A stretch of DNA of 45,291 nucleotides from Bdellovibrio sp. ZAP7. GTDB lineage: Bacteria; Bdellovibrionota_B; Oligoflexia; Oligoflexales; RGVZ01. The stretch is from contig CAMDKS010000023.1 of NCBI GenBank assembly GCA_945900755.1, positions 1 through 45,291 of the forward strand, given 5' to 3'. The notes below the pieces were generated by a model. It had not been told where the DNA came from and searched no databases. It saw only the letters and a list, made by a program, of their open reading frames with translations. Positions 25,186 through 33,077 of this stretch are shown piece after piece (within the stretch, counting starts at the first letter, position 1; every line of letters begins with the position of its first letter). Made by a program: the position numbers and the translations under genes.

Positions 25186-25800
25186 TTAAAACGTTCTTGA
25201 AAGACGAGGAATTCTATCAAAAAACGGATCTTCTTTAGCTAGGGAAGATCTTTGAACTTCCCAATTCTTAAACTTTTCGTCAGTTTGTTGTTCTGTTTTT
25301 ACGCGTTCCGCGGTTAAACGCCGAATCTCTGTAATTAAATATGATTTATTAACAGAAAAATTTGGATATTGTCCAACGATCAATTTATCCGAAATGGATG
25401 AAGAAGCATTTATAATAACTTCACCGCGAACTTGTTTGAACGCGCATAAGCCAGAAGAGTTCGGTTCCCAAAAATTAAGATATAAGGCCACTCCATGAAT
25501 TGAAGGTTGGGTCAGAGACTCCTTAAACGCATTTATAACTTCTGGACTTTCAAAAGCATCTAACGTGGCATCAATTATATCTTTTACACAGGCATCATTT
25601 TTTCTAATTTCATAAATTTTGGATAGGGCATCTGCTTTCCAAATAGAGCCGCTATCCCAGGACTCATTATTTTGTGGAAAATTCGAAAGCTTCACGCCAA
25701 AAAAAACGCCCTTTGTTGATTGATCATCTGCATACGCGCTTTGGTTAAACAAAGAACCCGATGCAATGAATAGAGAAATTAAAATTTTAAATTTGTACAT
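25186..25800 (-). CDS. Secreted protein of unknown function, linked to hicBA
   Basis: A 204-residue protein with a signal peptide (KILISLFIASGSLFNQSAYA, cleavage near residue 24). The mature part has two cysteines (DACVKDI, GLCAFKQ) about 60 residues apart and a charged helical tail (TEIRRLTAERVKTEQQTDEKFKNWEVQRSSL). The sequence is visibly more AT-rich than the flanking housekeeping genes. Its ATG lies 8 bases after the hicA stop with GAGGTGG upstream, so it is the third gene of the hicBA transcript. I do not recognise a family. Confidence 0.65.
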   Translation of the reverse strand: MYKFKILISLFIASGSLFNQSAYADDQSTKGVFFGVKLSNFPQNNESWDSGSIWKADALSKIYEIRKNDACVKDIIDATLDAFESPEVINAFKESLTQPSIHGVALYLNFWEPNSSGLCAFKQVRGEVIINASSSISDKLIVGQYPNFSVNKSYLITEIRRLTAERVKTEQQTDEKFKNWEVQRSSLAKEDPFFDRIPRLSRTF

Positions 25801-25808
25801 TTACCACC

Positions 25809-26033
25809 TCAAATAAATTCGCGCAATTCCTCAGCCGTCATTTCAACATCTCGCAAAATCTTCGCTAGCAACCCAACCCCAATATCTTCTCCGCTATGTA
25901 CAGGCACGACCGTCCGTCTTCCATCTTGTGATATCAAAAAATGATGACTACCTTTCACGCGAATCACTTCAAATCCGGCTCTTTTCAAAGCCGATATTAA
26001 TTCTTTACCTTTAAGCCGCGGCAGCTTTGCCAC
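25809..26033 (-). CDS. hicA: HicA-type toxin (mRNA interferase)
   Basis: A 74-residue protein with the dsRBD-like HicA fold: LKGKELISALKRAGFEVIRVKGSHHFLISQDGRRTVVPVHSGEDIGVGLLAKILRDVEMTAEEL. The catalytic His lies in GSHHF, and VPVHSGEDIGVG is the conserved second half. HicA cleaves mRNA and tmRNA and is held inactive by HicB. It starts at GTG 26033, one base after the hicB stop. This antitoxin-first order is the less common arrangement. Confidence 0.9.
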   Translation of the reverse strand: MAKLPRLKGKELISALKRAGFEVIRVKGSHHFLISQDGRRTVVPVHSGEDIGVGLLAKILRDVEMTAEELREFI

Positions 26034-26034
26034 A

Positions 26035-26268
26035 TCAATGCCCTACCGCAATTTTTTGAACACCCACAAACTCAGGAATCTCGCCTAAGGTTTTTCCCTC
26101 AACTTCAAGACAAAGTTCAATGGCTTCTTTGATGCGTTTCATAAGCGCATCTTGAGTTTTAGCCTGCGTATGACAACCTGGAAGTTGCGGAACAGATGCG
26201 ATTAGGTACCCATCGCTATCTTTTTCGATGATGACGTTAAATTCTCTTGTTTTCATCTTCTTTGTCAT
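26035..26268 (-). CDS. hicB: HicB-type antitoxin
   Basis: A 77-residue protein with the HicB N-terminal fold: FNVIIEKDSDGYLIASVPQLPGCHTQAKTQDALMKRIKEAIELCLE. The 'PQLPGC-T-G/A' pattern is typical. It is short and ends shortly after this domain (VEGKTLGEIPEFVGVQKIAVGH), so there is no separate C-terminal RHH or HTH DNA-binding domain of the longer HicB type. Autoregulation may therefore be weak or rely on another protein. AGGAAAAAA precedes the ATG. It is the first gene of the unit; the partial tRNA-Leu copy lies 31 bases upstream. Confidence 0.85.
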   Translation of the reverse strand: MTKKMKTREFNVIIEKDSDGYLIASVPQLPGCHTQAKTQDALMKRIKEAIELCLEVEGKTLGEIPEFVGVQKIAVGH

Positions 26269-26299
26269 TTTTTTCCTAACACAATCAACTGGTAGATGC

Positions 26300-26324
26300 G
26301 TCTACCAATTCCACCACCTGAGCA
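26300..26324. repeat. 25-base direct repeat, isolated tRNA-Leu fragment (possible att site)
   Basis: An exact copy of 25137-25161, the 5' part of tRNA-Leu plus one base, standing alone in intergenic DNA. TGGTAGA just before it pairs with TCTACCA inside it, making a 7-bp hairpin with a TGCG loop (about 26290-26307). It could be the displaced end of an element or a decayed second tRNA-Leu gene. Confidence 0.6.
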
Positions 26325-26363
26325 TAAAACATCGAACAAACCTTAGAAGAAGGGCCTAAAGAA

Positions 26364-26729
26364 TTACTTTGCAGGCACAGCTTCAGCAGCCGGAGCAGCC
26401 GGAGCAGCCGGAGCAGCAGCAGCGGGCACAGCTTCAGCAGCAGCCGGTGCTGCAGCTTTGGACGCCGCTTCGAGTTTTTCTTGGAGGCCCGTTTTTCCAG
26501 TTTTTCCTTGCATGACTGTCAAGACTAGGGACGTCGTCATAAAAAGCGCCGCAGCTGCATAGGTCATGTTACTTAGGAATTTATTTGCACCCGTTGCACC
26601 AAAGACGCCCGAGGAGTTGCCACTTCCAAACGCTGCACCAACGCCGCCCGCATTACCCGCTTGAACCAAGACCACGAGGATCAAAAACGCAGCAACAACG
26701 ATGTGAATGACAGTGACTAGAGTTTCCAT
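26364..26729 (-). CDS. secG: Preprotein translocase subunit SecG
   Basis: Start at ATG 26729 (AAAGG 8 bases upstream); a TTG five codons earlier is less likely. A 121-residue protein with two membrane helices: TLVTVIHIVVAAFLILVVLVQ, and MTYAAAALFMTTSLVLTVM. Between them is the conserved GGVGAAFGSGNSSGVFGATGANKFLSN loop. These are hallmarks of SecG, the small SecYEG subunit that speeds SecA-driven export. The last ~45 residues are an Ala/Pro/Glu low-complexity tail built on repeats of an AGCCGGAGC-type unit (about 26376-26456), much longer than a typical SecG end. Confidence 0.92.
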   Translation of the reverse strand: METLVTVIHIVVAAFLILVVLVQAGNAGGVGAAFGSGNSSGVFGATGANKFLSNMTYAAAALFMTTSLVLTVMQGKTGKTGLQEKLEAASKAAAPAAAEAVPAAAAPAAPAAPAAEAVPAK

Positions 26730-26858
26730 TTTGCGCCTTTTCAAGGAGTAGTTTCAGTTATTTACAAGATATGTATATAACACGATCAGACAAGGAGATA
26801 TGCTTTTCTGCCAGCTTTTCAACATCTCTTCATCCAAGGTCGCTCGTCTTGAAGATGA

Positions 26859-26934
26859 TGGTGGCGCCTCCCAGAATCGAACTGGGGACACATGGATTTT
26901 CAATCCATTGCTCTACCGACTGAGCTAAGGCGCC
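26859..26934 (-). tRNA. tRNA-Phe (anticodon GAA)
   Basis: On the minus strand GGCGCCT pairs with AGGCGCC, followed by discriminator A and an encoded CCA (26859-26861). The D-arm is GCTCAGTCGGTAGAGC. The anticodon arm ATGGA-TTGAAAA-TCCAT gives GAA, and the T-arm contains GTTCGATTC. A standard 76-base tRNA. Confidence 0.97.
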
Positions 26935-27035
26935 GTCTGGCAAAAGTGAACCGTTTTTCTATATGTGAGAATGCATTTAGTCAAGGAGGTTTAATGAGTT
27001 TTCTGGTATAGATTTTAGAGGAGGATGGAAATATT

Positions 27036-27884
27036 ATGCAAGTACCAGAAATTACAAGGCCAATCGTCTATGCAGGTCCCTGCGTCGCAGAGTCACTGGA
27101 TCTTTTAGAGGCAGTTGTGGCGCCACTATTGAAATTGTCTCACGAACTGAAGTTTGATTTCACGTTCAAGGCCAGTTTTGACAAAGCTAATCGGACGTCG
27201 ATAGATTCATATCGCGGGCCAGGGCTTGAGACTTGTATGAGTTGGTTTGAAATCATCAAAAAAAAATATGGGGTAAAAGTTCTAACCGATATTCACGAAG
27301 CTCATCACGCTGTGGCGTGTGCGGAGGTTGTTGATGTATTGCAAATACCTGCGTTCCTTTGTCGGCAAACTGATTTGCTTATTGCGGCCTGCGAAACAGG
27401 CCGCATGGTGAATGTTAAAAAGGGGCAAATGGTTGCTCCTTCTGCCATGCTCAATGCAGTCGATAAAGCTAAAGCGGCTTGTGCAAATAAAAATTTGCCG
27501 CTTCGCATGGCGTTGACTGAGCGCGGTTCAAGTTTTGGCTATGGCAACCTTGTCGTGGATACGCGTTCCTTTCCAATCATGGCTGAGGCAGGAGTGCCTG
27601 TCATTTTCGACATTACGCACTCGACGCAATTACCTGCAGGGGGTGAGGGTGGAAAAATTTCTGGCGGTGAGCGTCGATTTGCTCCTGTACTTGCAAGGGC
27701 GGCAACGGCGACTGGGTATCTGGGCGGCTATTTCCTAGAGGCGCACCCCAACCCCTCGAAGGCGAAGAGTGATAGTGCGGTGCAACTCTCATTGCCGCAA
27801 GCGGAAGCTCTGTTGCGGCAGATTATTCCGCTGTGGTACGAGTCCAAAAAATTTAGTGATCGAGATAAGTTGTTTCTCGATTAG
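27036..27884 (+). CDS. kdsA: 3-deoxy-D-manno-octulosonate 8-phosphate synthase
   Basis: A 282-residue protein of the KdsA/DAHP synthase type I fold. Motifs: AGPCVAESLD at the N-terminus, FKASFDKANRTSIDSYRGPGLE, VLTDIHEAHHA, VLQIPAFLCRQTDLL, VNVKKGQMVAPSAM, TERGSSFGYGNLVVD and EAHPNPSKAKSD. It condenses phosphoenolpyruvate with arabinose 5-phosphate to form KDO 8-phosphate, the committed step of LPS inner-core KDO. The Asn in FDKANRT marks the KDO8P rather than the DAHP branch. GAGGAGGATGG precedes the ATG. Its 3' end overlaps the end of a convergent gene by 32 bases. Confidence 0.95.
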   Translation: MQVPEITRPIVYAGPCVAESLDLLEAVVAPLLKLSHELKFDFTFKASFDKANRTSIDSYRGPGLETCMSWFEIIKKKYGVKVLTDIHEAHHAVACAEVVDVLQIPAFLCRQTDLLIAACETGRMVNVKKGQMVAPSAMLNAVDKAKAACANKNLPLRMALTERGSSFGYGNLVVDTRSFPIMAEAGVPVIFDITHSTQLPAGGEGGKISGGERRFAPVLARAATATGYLGGYFLEAHPNPSKAKSDSAVQLSLPQAEALLRQIIPLWYESKKFSDRDKLFLD

Positions 27885-28713
27885 GTTTACAATTCTCAGA
27901 GAGGAATAATTCAGGCTTGGTATGTTCGAAAACATACCAGCCTTCTTTTTTTGTAGTTTGTTTCCCGCATTCAATGTGTTTATAGGAGCAGTCGTCGTCA
28001 CGTGAGATGAGGCGATCTCCAATGTGCCAGCCGGTCGCAAGCGATCCTGAACGGCAAGTTGGGAGTTCTTGCGTCCATCCACATTTTTCGAGTTTTGCGA
28101 GAACCACCTGTTTCTTTTTTTGAAGAAACCAGCCTGAATTTTTCCCTTCGCTACAGCTTAACATTTCCTTATTGCAGGTGGCAGAGAGTTTGATGATTCG
28201 TCCGTCATAATACCAGCCCTCGGCAGGCGTTCCTTGGGCATTACAGGCGGCGGTGTCTGCTTTCTCTGTATCAGAGCTAACAAAAAATACGCACGGCACA
28301 GTTTTCTGTTTGGCCTGGTCTGAGTTCATTGGACTAATGCTAACAATCTCGTCGCGCTCAGCGCCCATTTTGGTTGGGGACATGCGTTGAATTTCATGGA
28401 CATCAATTCCAAAGTCTTGAGTGGCGTTTGCCTTGAAGACGATGATTCCATCCGAGGAAATTCGGCTTGAAAGTACTTCGGGAAAGGTCTGATTTTTCCG
28501 ACTCAAGACCAGCATTACTTTGCTTTGGGGTTCGCTCGAAAATCTTGCCTCGATCTCAAGGTCCGACAATGCGGCATTGTTTTTTTTCGGCAAACGAACG
28601 GTGCAATGAACGGTCGTCTTAGTAATGGGTGCCGGGATTGACGGCGCAGTTTGGCAGCCAGAAAGTGCGTGGATCAAGAGTATTTTTGGTAGCATTGATT
28701 TCATTGATGTCAT
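27853..28713 (-). CDS. Lipoprotein with Cys-Gly-Trp repeats, unknown
   Basis: Start placed at ATG 28713 (TGGAG 4-5 bases upstream); the open frame extends further but without a signal. The N-terminus MTSMKSMLPKILLIHALSGCQ is a lipoprotein signal with S-G-C. After a beta-rich domain the last ~115 residues contain about four repeats with a Cys, then GW 5-8 residues later, then a hydrophobic strand and Cys-x(5-6)-Cys. Examples are CNAQGTPAEGWYYDGRIIKL, CSEGKNSGWFLQKKKQVVL, CRSGSLATGWHIGDRLI and CGKQTTKKEGWYVFEH. The repeats look like small disulfide-bonded modules. I do not recognise the family. Confidence 0.7.
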   Translation of the reverse strand: MTSMKSMLPKILLIHALSGCQTAPSIPAPITKTTVHCTVRLPKKNNAALSDLEIEARFSSEPQSKVMLVLSRKNQTFPEVLSSRISSDGIIVFKANATQDFGIDVHEIQRMSPTKMGAERDEIVSISPMNSDQAKQKTVPCVFFVSSDTEKADTAACNAQGTPAEGWYYDGRIIKLSATCNKEMLSCSEGKNSGWFLQKKKQVVLAKLEKCGWTQELPTCRSGSLATGWHIGDRLISRDDDCSYKHIECGKQTTKKEGWYVFEHTKPELFLSENCKPNRETTYLDH

Positions 28714-28865
28714 GGAACTCCACTCAAAAATTAGTGCGACCAATGGTGCTGCATGGCCAGCGAAAAAATCTGTGGAATAATCGTCAGTATAGGTCAAGGC
28801 TTTAATTTTTTGGTTTTGGTATGAATTGAATCGGCAGGACACGCACGACATTTACGGCAAATTTT

Positions 28866-29966
28866 CTATTTTTCAAAATACGATTTTGAGGCCACAAGGG
28901 TGCCGCAAATAACTGGATCGTCGTCCAGTGCTAGTGTTTTAAGGTGCGAATCAAGTCTGGGATCTTTGGTGACAATCGCAGCTATCAAGGCGTTGCGGCG
29001 AAGGCCGGAGCGTTTTGCCCGAGTCATGGGGGTTCCCCCGAACAGGGCCTCATAGCGGCCTTGATCCATCAAGATCATTTCCATCAAATCTGGTGTACCC
29101 TTAATTCTCTCAAGGCTTTGCGCCTCTGTGGACGCTTCAACGGGACGATTGTATGGGCATACGAGCTGACAGATGTCGCAACCAAAGATGTAGCGGCCAA
29201 TCCAAGGCCAGTATTCCAAAGGAATTTCCCCTCTGTGCTCAATCGTCCAGTAGGATAAGCACTTTCTCGCATCGATGCGGTAGTCCTCATCCAAGGCGCC
29301 CGTTGGACAATGCACTTGGCAACGCTTACAGGTGCCACAACCTCCAGCCTCTGTGCGAGGTTTGTGCCGAGTTTCTGATTGCGGCTTTGCCGGGGTTTGA
29401 AAATCTCCAGAGGTCAAAATCTCGCCCAACAGAAAAAAACTGCCTTTTTGTGGGTGAATGACACAGGTGTTCTTACCGACAAACGCCCCTCCTGAATTGG
29501 CGACTAAAGCACGCTCTAGAAGTGGTGCAGAATCAACGGTAATGCGCCAATCCAGTGTCGAGGGACTTAGGTGTCTTTCTAGTGCCTGCTTAACACGTTC
29601 GAGTTTAGAGCGAAGAAACTTATGGTAATCTTTGAGTCGAGCATATTGTGCAATTCTTGGGCCTTCGTCGCCGCCCCTCGACCACGAATCTCCAAGGGAG
29701 TAGGGAAATCCAAAGGAAAGGACGGCTGCAGCGTTGGGCAGTAGGAGTTCTGGGTTTTCGCGAATGTTGAGATGGTTTTTCATCCAGTCCATGGAGCCGT
29801 GACGGGACGCGTCGATCCACTCTTGGAACCACTGGAAGTCGCGACTTACGTCCAAATCTGAGATCCCAAAAAAATGGAGTCCTTCGTTCTCGGCAAATTT
29901 TTTGCAAGCGTCAAGAATGGAATCACCGGGCGTCCCTTGGGCGTTCGATTCATAATTAAAAGTCAT
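28866..29966 (-). CDS. queG: Epoxyqueuosine reductase
   Basis: A 366-residue protein. The N-terminal B12-binding and substrate domain includes FFGISDLDVSRDFQWFQEWI, MDWMKNHLNIRENPELLLP and AVLSFGFPY. VDSAPLLERALVANSGGAFVGKNTCVIHP is the QueG signature. Two [4Fe-4S] clusters are supplied by CGTCKRCQVHCPTGAL and by C-LSYWTIEHRGEIP with CDICQLVCPYNRP. QueG reduces epoxyqueuosine to queuosine in tRNAs with GUN anticodons and needs cobalamin. It is divergent from the carboxypeptidase gene, with ~120 bases between. Confidence 0.95.
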   Translation of the reverse strand: MTFNYESNAQGTPGDSILDACKKFAENEGLHFFGISDLDVSRDFQWFQEWIDASRHGSMDWMKNHLNIRENPELLLPNAAAVLSFGFPYSLGDSWSRGGDEGPRIAQYARLKDYHKFLRSKLERVKQALERHLSPSTLDWRITVDSAPLLERALVANSGGAFVGKNTCVIHPQKGSFFLLGEILTSGDFQTPAKPQSETRHKPRTEAGGCGTCKRCQVHCPTGALDEDYRIDARKCLSYWTIEHRGEIPLEYWPWIGRYIFGCDICQLVCPYNRPVEASTEAQSLERIKGTPDLMEMILMDQGRYEALFGGTPMTRAKRSGLRRNALIAAIVTKDPRLDSHLKTLALDDDPVICGTLVASKSYFEK

Positions 29967-29978
29967 AATATTCCCAAC

Positions 29979-30017
29979 GGCCAGATGTTGACTGACTGGC
30001 CAATTTCCTTGTACTAT
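29979..30017 (+). promoter_or_regulatory. Candidate promoter with overlapping inverted repeat
   Basis: TTGACT (29988-29993), an 18-base spacer and TACTAT (30012-30017) lie about 70 bases before the carboxypeptidase ATG. GGCCAG (29979-29984) and CTGGCC (29996-30001) form a perfect dyad centred on the -35 region, which could be an operator. By-eye assignment. Confidence 0.4.
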
Positions 30018-30087
30018 TGTTTGTAAGACTTTTCACTAGTGATAATAATAATAAGAGTAAAAATCATTTTTTCGCAAGGAGTGCAGG

Positions 30088-31536
30088 ATGAAAATTCAGG
30101 CAGCTGTTGTTTTTAGTCGATTAGCCACTTTGACACTCGTGGCCGCTTTCTCGACGGCCTCCTTGGCGGATGTGGGAACCCACCTTGAAGGTGGTTCAGC
30201 AAAAATAATTACATTGAAATTAACGGACTATCAAAGTGCCCTTAGGAAACTAATTAGTGATGGCTACGATATTGCCGGTGTGGACGTCACAAACGGCACG
30301 GCCGATGTGATCGTAGCCCCAGATACTGTGATTCAATTAACGTCGCTAAACCTCGGGAATGTAGTGAACACAAAAACGATAGACCCAGCCGTTGCTCCTG
30401 ATGTGGGCTATACGACTTATGAGGAGCTATCGGCCCTTCTAAGCGATTACCACAGGAGATTTCCAGGAATCCTTTCAGTGGAGTCAGTGGGTAAGAGTGT
30501 GGAAGGTCGAGATATTTGGGCGGTTAAAATTAGTGACAATGTTGCTAATCACGAGAACGAACCCGCGATTTTTTTCAACGCAATGCATCATGCCCGCGAG
30601 GTCATGACGACAGAAGTTGCGATCGATTTGATTGACCAGCTGACGTCAGGTTATGCGGCAAATCCACGAACAAAAAATTGGGTGGATGGCAATGAAATTT
30701 GGGTTGTGCCGATGGTGAATCCAGACGGTAACAATAAAGTGTGGACGTCCAACAACATGTGGCGAAAAAACACTCGCGAAGGCTACGGAGTTGACATCAA
30801 TCGTAACTATCCTTACGCATGGGCATCTTGTAATGGAAGCAGCGCAAGTACTAGCAGTGACGCGTATCATGGCCCAAGCGCTGCTAGCGAGCCTGAAACA
30901 CTGGCGATGATGGGAATTGTCGGACGAATTCAGCCATCACTTTCGATCAGCTATCATTCCTATAGTGAGCTGGTTATTTATCCCTTTGGCTGTGATCAAC
31001 AGCATGCTCCAGATCGCGTGACCGTAGAAAATTTAGGAAAAGCATTGGCAAGTCGCCTCCCAAAAGATGGTTCTCCCGGTACCTACGCAGTCGGTACTGC
31101 TTGGGAACTTCTCTATGCGGTTGATGGCGGCGATATTGATTGGTATTACGACGAGCATGACGTTCTTCCTTACGTCATTGAAGTTAATGCTTCCGCTGAG
31201 GGATTCCAGCCAGCGTTTACTTGGCGTCAACGTACAGTTGAAAAAATGCGTGCAGGATGGGGTTTCATGCTTGATCGCATGCAGCAAAGTGGAGTGCGCG
31301 CGAACGTCACAGTGGCAGGTCAAAGGGCGACTTCAGGTGTTGTGACCATTACGCCGATTGCCGGAGACCAACAAATGGGTGATCCTATTCGCACCTACAA
31401 AATTAAAAACGACGGTTCATTTCACATCGTGATTGACCCGGGCATGTATACCGTTTCTGTTAATGTGGGTGATCGCTCGATCCAACAAGACGTGACAATT
31501 GGTGCAACACGTTTGGATCTTGCCGTCGCTTTGTAG
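30088..31536 (+). CDS. Secreted zinc carboxypeptidase (M14)
   Basis: A 482-residue protein with a signal peptide (about residues 1-27), a ~80-residue propeptide, then the M14 domain starting at YTTYEELSALLSDY. Zinc ligands are H168 and E171 (HHARE) and H290 (ISYHSYSE). Substrate residues include R239/N240 (DINRNYPYAW), and the catalytic Glu is E365 (YVIEVNASAEGF). A C-terminal beta-sandwich of about 85 residues, ending with a Val/Ile-rich strand, resembles carboxypeptidase regulatory-like domains. The enzyme removes C-terminal residues from peptides outside the cytoplasm, useful for digesting protein from prey or the environment. GCAAGGAGTGCAGG precedes the ATG, and a strong terminator follows. 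Confidence 0.92.
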   Translation: MKIQAAVVFSRLATLTLVAAFSTASLADVGTHLEGGSAKIITLKLTDYQSALRKLISDGYDIAGVDVTNGTADVIVAPDTVIQLTSLNLGNVVNTKTIDPAVAPDVGYTTYEELSALLSDYHRRFPGILSVESVGKSVEGRDIWAVKISDNVANHENEPAIFFNAMHHAREVMTTEVAIDLIDQLTSGYAANPRTKNWVDGNEIWVVPMVNPDGNNKVWTSNNMWRKNTREGYGVDINRNYPYAWASCNGSSASTSSDAYHGPSAASEPETLAMMGIVGRIQPSLSISYHSYSELVIYPFGCDQQHAPDRVTVENLGKALASRLPKDGSPGTYAVGTAWELLYAVDGGDIDWYYDEHDVLPYVIEVNASAEGFQPAFTWRQRTVEKMRAGWGFMLDRMQQSGVRANVTVAGQRATSGVVTITPIAGDQQMGDPIRTYKIKNDGSFHIVIDPGMYTVSVNVGDRSIQQDVTIGATRLDLAVAL

Positions 31537-31565
31537 GGTGTCAATTATATTTCTCAGAGACTGAG

Positions 31566-31600
31566 AGCGTTGAATCACAAGTGTGTTTCAACGCTTTTTT
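31566..31600 (+). terminator. Rho-independent terminator of the carboxypeptidase gene
   Basis: AGCGTTGAA (31566-31574) pairs perfectly with TTCAACGCT (31587-31595) and is followed by TTTTT. It overlaps the last codons of the convergent aroE gene (stop at 31588-31590). Confidence 0.85.
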
Positions 31601-32460
31601 GCCGCCAGTAAAAGCTCATCATAGCTCGCAGACTGACCCCACCAAAGCAACTGGCTAAGTCGAGCCTGTTCGATGAGCATTGGTAAGCCATCCAAACACC
31701 GTAGGCCTCGCTCTAGTGCGCCAAGGTACAAAGCACTTGGCTTGTCATAAATCATATCCACAAGCAGATCGTCTTTCGACAAATATTGCAGGGCAGGCAC
31801 ATAGGATAAAAGTGTGTCCCCATGTTTTGGCGCACTCGTAGCCTGAATCACTAGGCGCCTGAGACCTTGTGTTTCTTTCAGCGTATCAGCAAAGGATGCG
31901 GCGTCCATTGAGCGTAGTGTCAGCATGAGGACTGGATCATTGGAGGCGGCGGCTAGAATTTTTTGATCGTTATTTTTGGACCTACGGTGAATCACAGCGA
32001 TGATCGGGCGATCTTTGGTTGCGCTGGCAATGGCAGAGAGCACAGCCTGTGCCGCCCCTCCTGATCCCAAAATAATAACGGCGTCGAACTCGTCAACGTG
32101 GGCTGGAGCTTGCGCTAACCCGTTTAAAAAACCCTCGCCATCCGTAGAAAAACCCTTCCATCCCGATTCACTGCGTACCAAAGTATTAATGGAAGCCAAG
32201 CCATTACTTTCAACTAAAGAGGCCACGAGATTTTTATGAGGCATGGTTACGTTGAGGCCTCGTCCCCCAAGGTGCCAAAAAATATCGAGAAATGTTTTGA
32301 CGTGCATGGAGGCGAGATCAAAGTGAACATAAATTTCATTTTTATTAAGTATTTTTGCAGCACAATTATGCAACGCTGGCGAAAGAGTAAAAGAGGCACC
32401 TTCGCTCAGAATTCCAAGGAGCTTTGTATCACCTGAAACGGGCAGCTCAGCACTGGGCAT
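31588..32460 (-). CDS. aroE: Shikimate dehydrogenase
   Basis: A 290-residue AroE. The N-terminal substrate domain has FTLSPALHNCAA, GLNVTMPHKN (with the catalytic Lys) and INTLV. The NADP domain has STDGEGFLNGL, then LGSGGAAQAVLSAI and VIHRRSKN, with a C-terminal LPMLIEQARLSQLLWWG. It reduces 3-dehydroshikimate to shikimate in aromatic amino acid synthesis. The family's NTDG is STDG here and the usual I/V-P-H-K is M-P-H-K, both mild changes. Its ATG overlaps the stop of the upstream membrane-protein gene (TAATG), so translation is coupled. Confidence 0.93.
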   Translation of the reverse strand: MPSAELPVSGDTKLLGILSEGASFTLSPALHNCAAKILNKNEIYVHFDLASMHVKTFLDIFWHLGGRGLNVTMPHKNLVASLVESNGLASINTLVRSESGWKGFSTDGEGFLNGLAQAPAHVDEFDAVIILGSGGAAQAVLSAIASATKDRPIIAVIHRRSKNNDQKILAAASNDPVLMLTLRSMDAASFADTLKETQGLRRLVIQATSAPKHGDTLLSYVPALQYLSKDDLLVDMIYDKPSALYLGALERGLRCLDGLPMLIEQARLSQLLWWGQSASYDELLLAAKKR

Positions 32461-32918
32461 TAAGCAAGATTCTGAAGGAAGTTAGCCATTTTGGCCGTCA
32501 CGTCAATGGGGGTAGCTGGAAGCTTAAGTGTGGCGGTGACCAAAAAATTATCGGGATTGCCAGCAATGGCTTTAACTTTGGTGACGATGCCTATGGCAGA
32601 GGTTTGTGGAGAAGGAAATCCAGAAAGTGAGGATAAATCAAATTCAATCTCCTCGCCCTTTGCAGGAGCAGCAGTCATCACGAGTTGCATTTTTTTGAGA
32701 TCGAGCGAGCGCACGAATCCTGAACTGACATTATTTTTATATTTTAATGCGATTTTTAGAAAAAGATTATGCACGGCAAGACCATGTTTTAGAAGGCCGC
32801 GGGAAGAGATTGCTGCCAAAATTAAAACTAATAAAAGAACGCCGGCTACTGCGGGAATGCTAAGGCCATGAATGTCACCAGATGAGGCCGAATTTGTTTC
32901 AATTCCAATATTTTCCAT
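32460..32918 (-). CDS. Single-pass membrane protein of unknown function
   Basis: Start at ATG 32918, with GAGGGG 5 bases upstream; the longer frame to 32945 has none. The ~152-residue protein has one helix (IPAVAGVLLLVLILAAISSR, residues ~20-40). A cytoplasmic beta-rich domain follows, with FVRSLDLKKMQLVM, KGEEIEFDLSSLSG, IGIVTKVKAI and NFLVTATLKL. The order of strands faintly recalls PilZ-type domains, but the RxxxR and D/NxSxxG motifs that bind c-di-GMP are missing. Overlaps aroE (TAATG). Confidence 0.6.
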   Translation of the reverse strand: MENIGIETNSASSGDIHGLSIPAVAGVLLLVLILAAISSRGLLKHGLAVHNLFLKIALKYKNNVSSGFVRSLDLKKMQLVMTAAPAKGEEIEFDLSSLSGFPSPQTSAIGIVTKVKAIAGNPDNFLVTATLKLPATPIDVTAKMANFLQNLA

Positions 32919-33077
32919 TTTTTCCCCTCGACAAATTCTAAGCAAGAGTCTAGATCATTCATCTTACGCGCTGTTTACTACGTTACCTATCCATCATGCA
33001 TGACATATTCAGGTATCATTTCTCATAATTCATCATACAATTCAATAGAATTATACTAATTAGCTTGACACGACTCT

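Noticed and set aside
26376..26456. Short tandem repeats that could be taken for a CRISPR
   Set aside because: Units are 9 bases without spacers and lie in frame in the secG tail. No CRISPR array is present in the window.
32946..33077. Possible FMN riboswitch before ribF
   Set aside because: The leader is short, AT-rich and lacks the conserved RFN element segments.
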